Positions 32,564 through 39,991 of a stretch of DNA of 39,991 nucleotides are shown here, piece by piece. Within the stretch, counting starts at the first letter, position 1; every line of letters starts with the position of its first letter. This DNA is from an uncultured Myxococcales bacterium (GTDB lineage: Bacteria; Myxococcota; Myxococcia; Myxococcales; Myxococcaceae), in NCBI GenBank assembly GCA_903911905.1, contig CAIWFK010000741.1, positions 1 through 39,991 of the forward strand, written 5' to 3'. Made by a program: the position numbers and the translations under genes. Under the pieces are notes generated by a model that saw nothing but the letters and a program-made list of their open reading frames with translations, had not been told where the DNA came from and ran no database searches.

Positions 32564-34921
32564 CTACTCCGAGGCCTGCATGGCGGTGAGCGGCGAGACG
32601 CGGGTGGCGAGCACCAGCGGGAAGATGACGGCGAGCACGCTGGCGACGAGGGTGACGACCACCGCCAGCACCACGCCGCTGAAGGTCAGCTCGGGGCGAA
32701 GCACGGGGCCCGAGAAGAAGAAGTACAGCTCGTCGCGGAAGGCGGGAATGCCGCGCTCGTGCAGGTACGCCACGCCCAGGCTGCCGACCGCGGCGCCGAC
32801 CACCCCGAAGGCCAGGCCCAGCAGCACGGTCTCGATGAGCACCATGGCCACCACGAAGGGCCGCTGCGCGCCGATGGCCCGCATGGTGCCGATGGTCGAC
32901 GTGCGCTGCAACGTGCTGATGGTCATGCCGATGGTGACCACCAGCAGCGCGAAGAAGGCGAAGGCTCCGACGACCGCGACCAGCAGCAGGCGGAAGAAGT
33001 CGATGAACTTGCCCAGGAAGCCGGCGGCCTGGGTCCACCCCACGACCCAGGTGGGCGGGCGCGCGGCCTCGTACAGGTGCTCGATGGTCGCGATGGTCGG
33101 CGCCTCGAGGCCCGGGCGCTCGGCCTTGAGCGCTTCCTTGAGCGAGAGGAGCGCGGCGAAGCGCGGCTCGGGGTGGCCCTGCTGGCGTTTCGTCTCGAGC
33201 TCGATGACGCTCGAGAGCGCGCTCGAGAGCCCCAGTGGCAGCACGTGCTTCGCCGACAGGGCGCGGGCGGTGTCGAGCGTCGCCGCGTCGACGGGGGTGG
33301 AATCGGCGGACACCAGCTCCTCGATGGCGCGCTCGGCCCGGGTCTGGGCGAGCGGCGAACCGTCGACCAGCAGAATGGCTGCGTCGAGCACGACGCCGTC
33401 GGCGAGCTGCGCGACGTCGAAGGTCTCGGCGAGGCGACGCGAGCTGCCCGAGCCATGGTGCGCTTCGACCTCGGCCAGGGGCTGGGCCTTCACTTCCTCT
33501 ACCACCGCTGCCTCGTCGCCAGAGAAGAGGTCGGCCTCGGCGTTCTCGCGCGAGATGTCCTTCGCGCCGGTCTGGGCCTTCATCGCGTCGAGCTCGGCCT
33601 TCTTCTCGGGCGTGAGGTAGCCGTAGAGCTCGCGGAAGGTGACGAGGTCGGTCAGCGCCTTGGCGCCGGCGAGCGGCGACTTCTCGAGCCCCTTGAACTC
33701 GAAGACCCCGGCCAGGCGCACCAGCGCGGTCTGCTGCCCTCCCGAGCGGCCCAGCGACTTGAGCGTGAGCGTGTCGCCGACCTTCACCCGGTACAGCGCA
33801 AGCTTCGGCGCGAGCTGCTCGTAGAAGAAGCGGTAGCGCTGGTCGAAGTTCGCGTCGGTGACGGTGAAGAAGGTGGTGAGCAGCGCGGCGAGGTCGGGCT
33901 CTTTCGAGTCGAGCAGGGTCTGCAGCTTGACGACCGCTTCCTGGGTCCCGATGGAATCGAGCTGGAGCACGATTTCGCGGGTCTGCGCCTGGTTTTCCTT
34001 CACGAAGCGCTGCAGTTCCTGGTCGGAGGTGTCCGAGAGCTTGCGGCCGGCGGCGCGCGCGTCGCGAATCTTGTCGAGGCGGCGGGCGTTCTTGAGCTTC
34101 AGGTTCTCTTCCATCACGAACCGGGGCAGCAGAATGCCGCGGTGCCCGGTGGCGACCTGCGCGCCCTCGACCACCACCAGGCGATCGAAGCTGCGCTGGT
34201 AGGCGTCGAGGTCGGTGCCCAACACGCCCACCGGCAGAATTTCGGCATCGCTGACCACGGGCGCGAGCTGGTTCTCGAGCCACTCGAGGTGGCCCAGGGT
34301 GTCGGCCTCGAAGCCGTTCCAGAACTCGTCGGACCCGGCCTTGGCGAGCACGGCGCGCGCCGAGACGTCGAGGTCCTTCTCGGCGGTCAGTTCCTTCTCG
34401 CGCTCGAGGTCCTTGGTGAGCACGGTGACCATGGTGCGCAGGTGGTCTTCCAGGCTGCGGCGGGCGCGCGCGTAGTCCTCGTCGCTGCGCTTCGTCGCGG
34501 GGTCGGTCTGTTCCTTGAGCAGGGTGCGCAGCTTCTCGATGGTGACGTCGACGATGTTGCCCGAGCTGATGAGCGCGGTGGTGCTGCCCATGGGCACCAC
34601 CCGGGCCACGTTGGGCACGGCCAGCAGCTTCGCCTCGAGCGCCTTGAAGTCGTCGATGGGGGTCAGCTGCGAATCGCTGCCGTCGACCTTGCCGTAGAGC
34701 TCGAGCGGGTCCTTCGAGCGACCGCCGTACACCTGCAGGTGGCCGCTGATGGACCCCACGATGCTCTTGCTGAGCGCCTCGTCGAGCGTCCAGAAGATGG
34801 AGCCGCCGATGACCAGCATGGCCGCGCCGAACGCCAGCACCAGGCCCACGAAGAGGTTGAGCGCGCTCGCGAAGACGTTCGCGAGGGCGATGCGCACGAG
34901 CACGGTGAACTTCGAGAGCAT
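32564..34921 (-). CDS. Large FtsX-type ABC transporter permease
   Basis: 785 residues, about twice the usual size. TM1 lies at about 24-46. The extracytoplasmic domain of about 590 residues includes charged, helical stretches (TLLKEQTDPATKRSDEDYA and others) that may form coiled coils. Three C-terminal helices (about 640-780) carry STIGTMRAIGAQRPFVVAM, the FtsX signature. VSPLTAMQASE matches the end of the companion permease (VSAMQHAG), so they are likely paralogues working as a pair. Its stop is three bases before the methyltransferase start. It lies 40 bp after the Ser/Thr kinase gene. Confidence 0.88.
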   Translation of the reverse strand: MLSKFTVLVRIALANVFASALNLFVGLVLAFGAAMLVIGGSIFWTLDEALSKSIVGSISGHLQVYGGRSKDPLELYGKVDGSDSQLTPIDDFKALEAKLLAVPNVARVVPMGSTTALISSGNIVDVTIEKLRTLLKEQTDPATKRSDEDYARARRSLEDHLRTMVTVLTKDLEREKELTAEKDLDVSARAVLAKAGSDEFWNGFEADTLGHLEWLENQLAPVVSDAEILPVGVLGTDLDAYQRSFDRLVVVEGAQVATGHRGILLPRFVMEENLKLKNARRLDKIRDARAAGRKLSDTSDQELQRFVKENQAQTREIVLQLDSIGTQEAVVKLQTLLDSKEPDLAALLTTFFTVTDANFDQRYRFFYEQLAPKLALYRVKVGDTLTLKSLGRSGGQQTALVRLAGVFEFKGLEKSPLAGAKALTDLVTFRELYGYLTPEKKAELDAMKAQTGAKDISRENAEADLFSGDEAAVVEEVKAQPLAEVEAHHGSGSSRRLAETFDVAQLADGVVLDAAILLVDGSPLAQTRAERAIEELVSADSTPVDAATLDTARALSAKHVLPLGLSSALSSVIELETKRQQGHPEPRFAALLSLKEALKAERPGLEAPTIATIEHLYEAARPPTWVVGWTQAAGFLGKFIDFFRLLLVAVVGAFAFFALLVVTIGMTISTLQRTSTIGTMRAIGAQRPFVVAMVLIETVLLGLAFGVVGAAVGSLGVAYLHERGIPAFRDELYFFFSGPVLRPELTFSGVVLAVVVTLVASVLAVIFPLVLATRVSPLTAMQASE

Positions 34922-34961
34922 GGCGGTGGAGTAGCAACTTTTCCGCGGCAGCGCCCTCGAA

Positions 34962-37884
34962 TCACCGCTCGGGCAGCGGCGCGACCCAGCCCTTCGCGCG
35001 CTCGAGCAGGAAGTGGTCTGGAGCGCCGATGGTGGCGGCGTGGGCGAGCAGGCCCGCGATCCCCTCGCGCAACAGCGGCGCCGCAGCCACGGGCTTCTTC
35101 TGGGCGAGCAGGGTCGACCCCAGCACGCACTGCGCGAAGAATGCGCGCCAGTCCCGGGGCCGGGTCGCGCGCCAGGCGTCGACGGCTTCGCGAGCCAGCG
35201 ACTCGCCCGTCGCGCCCCGCACCATGGCCAGCAGGGTGAGGGCCTCGAGCGTCAGCGGGTGGCGGTCACCGAGCCCACGACGGCTGGTGGCGAGGGCCTG
35301 GGTCAGCTCACCTTCGGCCTCGGCCAGCTTCCCCTCGAGCACCAGGGTGAGCGCGAAGTCCCTCCGATACTCGATCAGCTCGGCGCTCTCGGGCCAGCGC
35401 TGCGCGCGCGGCCTCGAGCACCGAGCGCCAGCCGGCCTCGGCTTCGGCGAGGCGCCCCTGCGTCCGCGCCACGAGCGCGCGGTCGGCCTGAACCTCGATG
35501 GCCTCGAGGCGGTCGGGCCCGAGCACCCGTCGCTCGGTGTCGAGCAGACCGCTCAGGGTGGCCTCGGCCGCGTCGAGCTGTCCGAGCGCGAGCTGGCCGT
35601 AGCGGGCGAGCGAGCCAGTGACGACCAGGGTGTCGAGGTGCTCGGCGCCCTGTTCGCGGGTGCGGGCCGCGACGAGCTCGGCAAACAGGCGCTGCGCCTC
35701 GGCGAAGCGCCCCTCTTCGGCGAGGGCCTGCGCGAGCAGCTGCCTGGTGTTCAACAGCTCGAGGACGCTGGCGTCTGGCGGCTGGTCCGCGCCCATGCGC
35801 AGGAACTCCGCCTCGGCCTCCTCGTACCGGCCTGCCAACACGAGCACCGAGCCGAGGACCTGCCGGCACACGCGCGTTTCCCGGTGGGTGGGCCCGTTGG
35901 ACCTGGCGCTGGCCTCGAGCGTCGCGCGCGCCAGCGCTTCGGCGTCGTCGAACTTCCCCAACCTGGTGTCGGCTTCGACCAGGCTGACCGCCGCGCGCAG
36001 GGTGCGAGGGTGTTCGGGCCCCAACAACCGCCGCTCGATGGGGAGCAACTCTTCGAGCAGGGCCTTGGCTTCGGCGGGCTTGTTCCAATACGTGAGCACG
36101 CCCGCCAGTCGCGCCATGGTGCGCAAGGTCTGGGGGTGCTCGGGCCCCAGCACGCGGCGCTGGCGTTCGAGGGTGTCACGAAAGAGCACGACCGAGCGCT
36201 CGTGCTGGTCGCGCACCCACAGCGCTCCGGCCAGCCCTCCCATCGAGACCAGGGTCGCGGGCGCATCAGGGCCGAGCACGCGCTGCTGCGCGGCCAGCAC
36301 CTCGGTGAAGGCGGCCTCGGCCTCGGCATAGGTCCCCGACTCGTAGGTGGCCTGGGCGAGGACGGCCTGGCTGGCGAGGGTGTCGACGTGTTCGGGCCCG
36401 AGCACTCGCTGACGGCGCTCGAAGAGGGCGCGGGCGCGGGTGACGGCGAGCTTCGGGTGGCCCTCGGCGAGCTCGACGCGCACCAGGCTGGCCTGGGCCT
36501 TGAGCGCCAACGGGTGGTCGTCGCCGAACGCGGTGGCGGCCAGGGTGGCGGCGCGGTCGAACTGGGCGCGGGCCTGGCTGGTCAAGCCCAGCCCGAGCCA
36601 GGCGTCGCCGATGGTGGTGCGCAGCGACGCCTCGACCGCGGGTTGGTCGGGGAACGCGCCGTCGATCTTCTGCGCCGCGCGCTCGAGCACCGTGCGCACC
36701 TTGAGGTCGGGGTCGGGAGTGCCGCCGACCTGGCTGGCGACGTCGGCCTGCCCGAGCAAATCTTTCTCGAGGAAGTCGTTGGTGACGCGGGCGACCGCGG
36801 CCTCGGCCTCGGCGCGACGTTCCGCTCGCAGGGCGCGCTGGGCCTGCCAGGTACTGACCACCACCCCGGCCACCAGGGCGACGAGCACCGAGCTCGCCCC
36901 AGCCACCAGGCCACGGTTGCGCTCGACGTACTTGCGCGCGCGGTACCAGGCGCTGTGGGGCTTGGCCAACACCGGCTCGCGGCGCAGGAAGCGCTGCACG
37001 TCTTCGGCGAGCGCCGAGGGGGTGTCGTAGCGGCGGCTGCGGTCGCGCTCGAGCGCCTTGAGCACGATGGCGTCGAGGTCGCCTTCGAGCTCGCGCCGCA
37101 AGGTGACGGGGTCGACCGACCGGGCACGCGCGGCCTCGGCGCTCTGGGCCGACACCCGGCTGGGGACCGGCGTCTGGTCGGGCACGGGCAAGGCCCCGGC
37201 GAGCAGCTCGAAGAGCACCACCCCCAGCGAGTACACGTCGGTGCGGGTGTCGATGTCGGCCGAGCCCTGGGCCTGTTCGGGGCTCATGTACCCGGCGGTG
37301 CCGACGGCAGCGCCCAGCGCGGTGTGGTGGCGCTCCTCGAGCTGCGGCCCGATGGCCTTGGCGATGCCGAAGTCGATGATCTTGGGCACCGCCACGCCGT
37401 CGACCAGCGCGACGAGCACGTTCGAGGGCTTCAGGTCGCGGTGGATGATGGCCTTCTGGTGCGCGTGCTGAACCCCCGCGCAGACGGCCACGAAGAGTTC
37501 GAGGCGCGCGCGCGTCGAACGCCGGGTCTGGTCGCAGTGGGTGGTGATGGGCAAGCCGTCGATGTGCTCCATCACGAAGTACGGGCGGCCCTCGGGCGTG
37601 CTGCCGCCGTCGAAGACCTGGGCGATGGCGGGGTGGTTCATCACCGCCAGGGCCTGCCGCTCGGCCTCGAAGCGGGCCACCACCCGGCGCGTGTCCATGC
37701 CAGTCTTGACGACCTTCACCGCGACCGCGCGGCGCACCGGCTCGAGCTGGTCGGCCAGCCACACCACGCCCATGCCGCCTTCGCCGATGCGGGTGTGCAG
37801 GCGGTAGGGGCCGATGGTGCGCGGCCCATCGGGGTCGGCGCGCGCCTGCGGTTCCTGCGAATCGGTCTGGGTTGGCGACCCCAC
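34962..37884 (-). CDS. Ser/Thr protein kinase with TPR domain, frameshifted near the C-terminus
   Basis: From the GTG at 37884. The kinase domain spans about 28-300: GEGGMGVV (34-41), Lys57, HRDLKPSN (catalytic Asp150), DFG (Asp171) and GYMSPEQ. One transmembrane helix (about 326-344) leads to an extracytoplasmic region of TPRs, with the recurring phrase RRVLGPEHPxTL. At about residue 824, in a GC-repeat at 35402-35411, the frame shifts. The continuation (ESAELIEYRRDFALTLVLEGKLAEAEG and so on) is in another frame and ends at 34962. A loss of one GC dinucleotide or a gain of one base explains it. Without repair the frame ends at 35308 with an unrelated Arg-rich tail, losing the last TPR units. 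The kinase itself is intact, so I list it as a gene. It follows the FHA activator, which could read its phosphorylation. Confidence 0.85.
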
Positions 37885-37922
37885 TGCTGGCGACTGTAGA
37901 CGGCTTCTTCCAACCTCGCCGA

Positions 37923-39316
37923 CTACTTCGGCCGGGCCGGGTCGATGCCGTAGCGCTGCACCCACCGCACGACCTGGTTGCGCGCCTTGCCGAGCAACCG
38001 GGCCACGGCGCTGACGTTGCCGTCGTTTTCCACCAGCAGCGCCACCAGCCGGGCGCGGAAGGCCTGCTCGTCGTCGGGCAGCTCGGAGGCGACGACGACG
38101 CGGCGACCTTCACCGCGCACCTCGGGTGGCAGGTGGGCCAGTTCGATGACCTGGCCCTTCGAGAGCAGCAGCGCCGACGCGAGCGCCTGGTCGAGCTCGC
38201 GCACGTTGAGCGGCCACTTCCAGCGGGCCAGGGCGCGCATGGCCTGGGGTTCGAAGCGGACCTCGGCGTTGGCGGCGCGTGCCGCTGCAGCAGGGTCGCG
38301 ACCAGCAGGCCGAGGTCAGCCTGTCGTTCGCGCAACGGCGGCAGCTCGAGCGTGAAGCCCTGCAGGCGCGCGAGCAGGTCGGCGCGGAAGGTGCCGGCCT
38401 CGACCATCGCAGGCAGAGAGCGGTTGGTGGCGCAGACCACGCGCAAGTCGACCGCCACGGTCTGGGTGCCGCCGACCGGCAACACCACCCCCTGGGCGAG
38501 CACGCGAAGCAGCGCGGCCTGGGCGGTCAGCGAGAGCTCGCCCACCTCGTCCAGGAAGAGCGTGCCGCGGTCCGACGCGCGCACCAGGCCCGGCGCGTCG
38601 TCGTCGGCGCCCGAGAAGGCGCCCTTCTTGTGGCCGAAGAGCTGGGCCTCGAGCAGGGTCGGAGCGATGGCGGCGCAGTTGACGGCCACCAGCGCGCCCT
38701 TGCGGCCCGAGCGGGCGTGCAGGGCGTTGGCGGCGAGCTCCTTGCCGGTGCCAGATTCGCCGGTCACCAGCACCGAGAGCTTCGAGGGCGCGACGGCCTC
38801 GAGCTGGGCGAGCACTTCGGCATATGAGGGGTCGAGCGTGAGCAGGCCAGGCTCGAGCGCTCCCTTCACGCTCGAGGCCTCGAACTGCACGGACACCTCG
38901 CGTGGCGCCGGCAGCGACTCACGAAAGAGGAAGAGCGTGTGGCCGACCTCGAACAGGTCACCGTCCGAGAGCAGGCGCTTCTCGATGACGGCGCCTCCGA
39001 CGAAGGTACCGTTCTTCGAGCCGAGGTCGGTCAGACACCAACCACGGTCGGTGCGGGTGAGCGAGGCGTGCTTCGAGCTCAGGAAGCGATCGGGCAGCCC
39101 CAGCGCCAGGGTGCGGCCGTCGAGGGTGGCGCGGTGCGCGTCGCTGCGGCCCAGGGTGATTTCGTCGAGCCCCCGCAGGCAGGTGCGGCCGGGCAGCGAA
39201 CGCGGCGCTTCCCCTTCGATGAGCCGGAAGAGCCAGGGCGGCGAGTTCTCGGGGCCGGCGCGTTGACGACCGACGCGATCGTCTTCGGCTGTGGTGCCTC
39301 CGAGTTGGTGAGACAT
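37923..39316 (-). pseudogene. FHA-sigma-54-dependent activator gene, frameshifted
   Basis: From the ATG at 39316. An FHA domain (GRS at 56-58, SSKHA 80-84, DLGSKNGTFV 97-106) should bind phospho-threonine. It is followed by an AAA+ domain with Walker A GESGTGKE (186-193), the sigma-54 contact loop as GAFSGA (Ser for the usual Thr, 233-238) and Walker B GTLFLDE. At about residue 345 the frame breaks near 38271-38281. The true end, AANAEVRFEPQAMRALARW onward with a Fis-like helix-turn-helix (NVSAVARLLGKARNQVVRWV), lies in the next frame and stops at 37923. One missing base accounts for it. FHA-type activators are known to respond to Ser/Thr kinases, and the next gene is such a kinase, 38 bp away. 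Confidence 0.82.
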
Positions 39317-39463
39317 GGGTCCAGTGTAGGCTGCGACGGGTCGGAAGGGCCGGATTGTTGGCGCGCGATCGTTCGCAGCGGCTGACGTGGCCGGGGCGAT
39401 GGCGGTGAAGGTCGAGGTGTCGTTCGAACGGCCGACAGCGGCGGCCTGGTTCACTGCTACCCG
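39317..39463. other. Upstream region of the FHA activator gene
   Basis: No gene is supported. On the minus strand TACACT lies 10 bases before the activator ATG and could be a -10 element, but I see no convincing -35 partner or -24/-12 sigma-54 site. Confidence 0.35.
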
Positions 39464-39611
39464 AACGTTCAGGGTTGCAGCAGGCACGGCCCCAGGGAGC
39501 GCCTCGAGCAACCATGAACGCATGAATACGTGCGCAACCCGGTGTGGAACGAAGGGCCGACGGGTGAAGCCAGCCCCCCCTTTGACACTCCGTTCAGTGC
39601 CCCATTCACGG

Positions 39612-39707
39612 TCAAAAAACCTGCCTCGAGGGTGAGCGGTCGATCGGGGTCCCCTCGCAGTGCTCCTTGCGGGGTTGCCTCTCGACCTCGAAGCGAAGTC
39701 CGCGCAC
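39612..39707 (-). CDS. Micro-ORF 1 of the tandem array (31 residues)
   Basis: GTG at 39707 with AGGAGGTG five bases before it (39713-39720). The product begins MRGLRFEVERQPRKEHCEGT, has one cysteine and ends SRQVF. It is basic, polar and has no signal. I recognise no family. Support comes from the strong ribosome site and the identical copy in the next unit; identity at DNA level means codon-level selection cannot be judged. It may instead be part of an RNA or binding-site repeat. Confidence 0.35.
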   Translation of the reverse strand: MRGLRFEVERQPRKEHCEGTPIDRSPSRQVF

Positions 39708-39735
39708 TTCAACACCTCCTGAACGTTCATGGCTG

Positions 39736-39766
39736 CTTTAGGCTCGCCCTGGGGTGCCTATTGCAA
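39736..39766 (-). promoter_or_regulatory. Weak promoter-like pair before micro-ORF 1
   Basis: On the minus strand TTGCAA (39766-39761) lies 18 bases before CCTAAA (39742-39737). Transcription would begin just before the AGGAGGTG. The -10 match is poor. A related sequence at 39464-39519 points toward the FHA activator gene. Confidence 0.25.
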
Positions 39767-39821
39767 CCATGAATGATGAAAAGGCAGTACGTGCGCATCT
39801 TCCCGTCGGACGAGGGGCTGA

Positions 39822-39974
39822 TCAGCGAAGCCAGCAGGACCTGCACGCCATCGGACACCACCCGCCCTTGAGGCGCCTTCCGACGACCTGCCTCGAGGGT
39901 GAGCGGTCGATCGGGGTCCCCTCGCAGTGCTCCTTGCGGGGTTGCCTCTCGACCTCGAAGCGAAGTCCGCGCAC
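39822..39974 (-). CDS. Micro-ORF 2 of the tandem array (50 residues)
   Basis: GTG at 39974 with the same AGGAGGTG (39980-39987). The first 30 residues equal those of the other copy, then the sequence diverges (VGRRLKGGWC, PMACRSCWLR) and gains four cysteines in the last third. A constant start with a variable Cys-containing end is noteworthy. Coding status is uncertain for the same reason as its neighbour. Confidence 0.35.
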   Translation of the reverse strand: MRGLRFEVERQPRKEHCEGTPIDRSPSRQVVGRRLKGGWCPMACRSCWLR

Positions 39975-39991
39975 TTCAACACCTCCTGAAC

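Larger units (their letters stand above)
39464..39991. repeat. Tandem array: two full units and the start of a third
   Basis: Units begin with GAACGTTC or its start at 39464, 39721 and 39988, giving lengths of 257 and 267 bp. The last 106 bp of each repeated core (39619-39724 and 39886-39991) are identical. The first half of each unit is diverged but shares GAACGTTCA, CAACCATGAA, TACGTGCGCA and GAAGCCAG in order. The array runs out of the window, so more units are likely. Confidence 0.9.

Noticed and set aside
31487-35239. Long plus-strand open frame across the permease-methyltransferase genes
   Set aside because: It covers three clear genes on the other strand and is rich in Glu/Gly/His/Arg without motifs.
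36266-37922. Open frame continuing past the FHA activator into the kinase region
   Set aside because: It results from the frameshift near 38275; the extension is Arg/Pro-rich and overlaps the kinase in the wrong frame.
39464-39991. Insertion-sequence end or transposon
   Set aside because: No transposase, terminal inverted repeats or target duplications are visible; repeats are direct and tandem.

Overview
The window is very GC-rich and every reading frame is long. It suggests a member of the Myxococcota close to the Myxococcus/Archangium type. The reasons are secreted proteins full of Asp-Ala-Gly and Asp-Gly-Gly tracts, a MYXO-CTERM tail, MopE-type CNGLDDNCDG repeats, a PEGA-domain protein, a DUF3014 protein, a PilZ-receiver protein, a TPR Ser/Thr kinase and an FHA/sigma-54 activator. 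No phage, transposase or CRISPR array is visible.

Layout. Positions 76-5634 (minus strand) hold two pseudouridine synthases (RluA- and RsuA-type) flanking an overlapping pair of sensor kinases, followed by a lipoprotein. Positions 5726-10879 (plus) hold a translationally coupled run of envelope proteins (PEGA, MopE-like lipoprotein, MYXO-CTERM protein) and then a 5'-nucleotidase-family lipoprotein. A small zinc-ribbon gene with a structured leader follows at 11134-11583. Next come tRNA-Ala(CGC) on the minus strand with its own promoter and terminator, a divergent TPR membrane protein and a haem O synthase (ctaB).

Positions 15400-21373 are the most unusual part: a free-standing PqqD-like protein, an 1804-residue Ig-like/FN3/FG-GAP surface lipoprotein and, overlapping its stop codon, a 60-residue peptide with seven cysteines and a YxxP motif. 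Downstream are an EamA transporter, a metallo-beta-lactamase/beta-CASP nuclease, panD coupled to an HPr-kinase-like ATPase, and two unrecognised proteins. PqqD-like domains usually bind leader peptides of ribosomally made, modified peptides, so the 60-mer is a candidate precursor. No obvious modifying enzyme is in the window.

Positions 27268-39316 are mostly minus-strand: a frameshifted pentapeptide-repeat gene, a plus-strand DUF3014 gene, then (in reading order) FHA/sigma-54 activator, Ser/Thr kinase with TPRs, FtsX-type permease, methyltransferase, second permease and PilZ-receiver protein. This may be a phospho-threonine signalling and envelope transport locus. Three genes here carry small indels in GC-rich runs, which look like assembly errors or recent decay. 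The right edge enters a tandem array with units of about 260 bp. Each unit carries an identical 106-bp core with a strong ribosome binding site and a tiny ORF.
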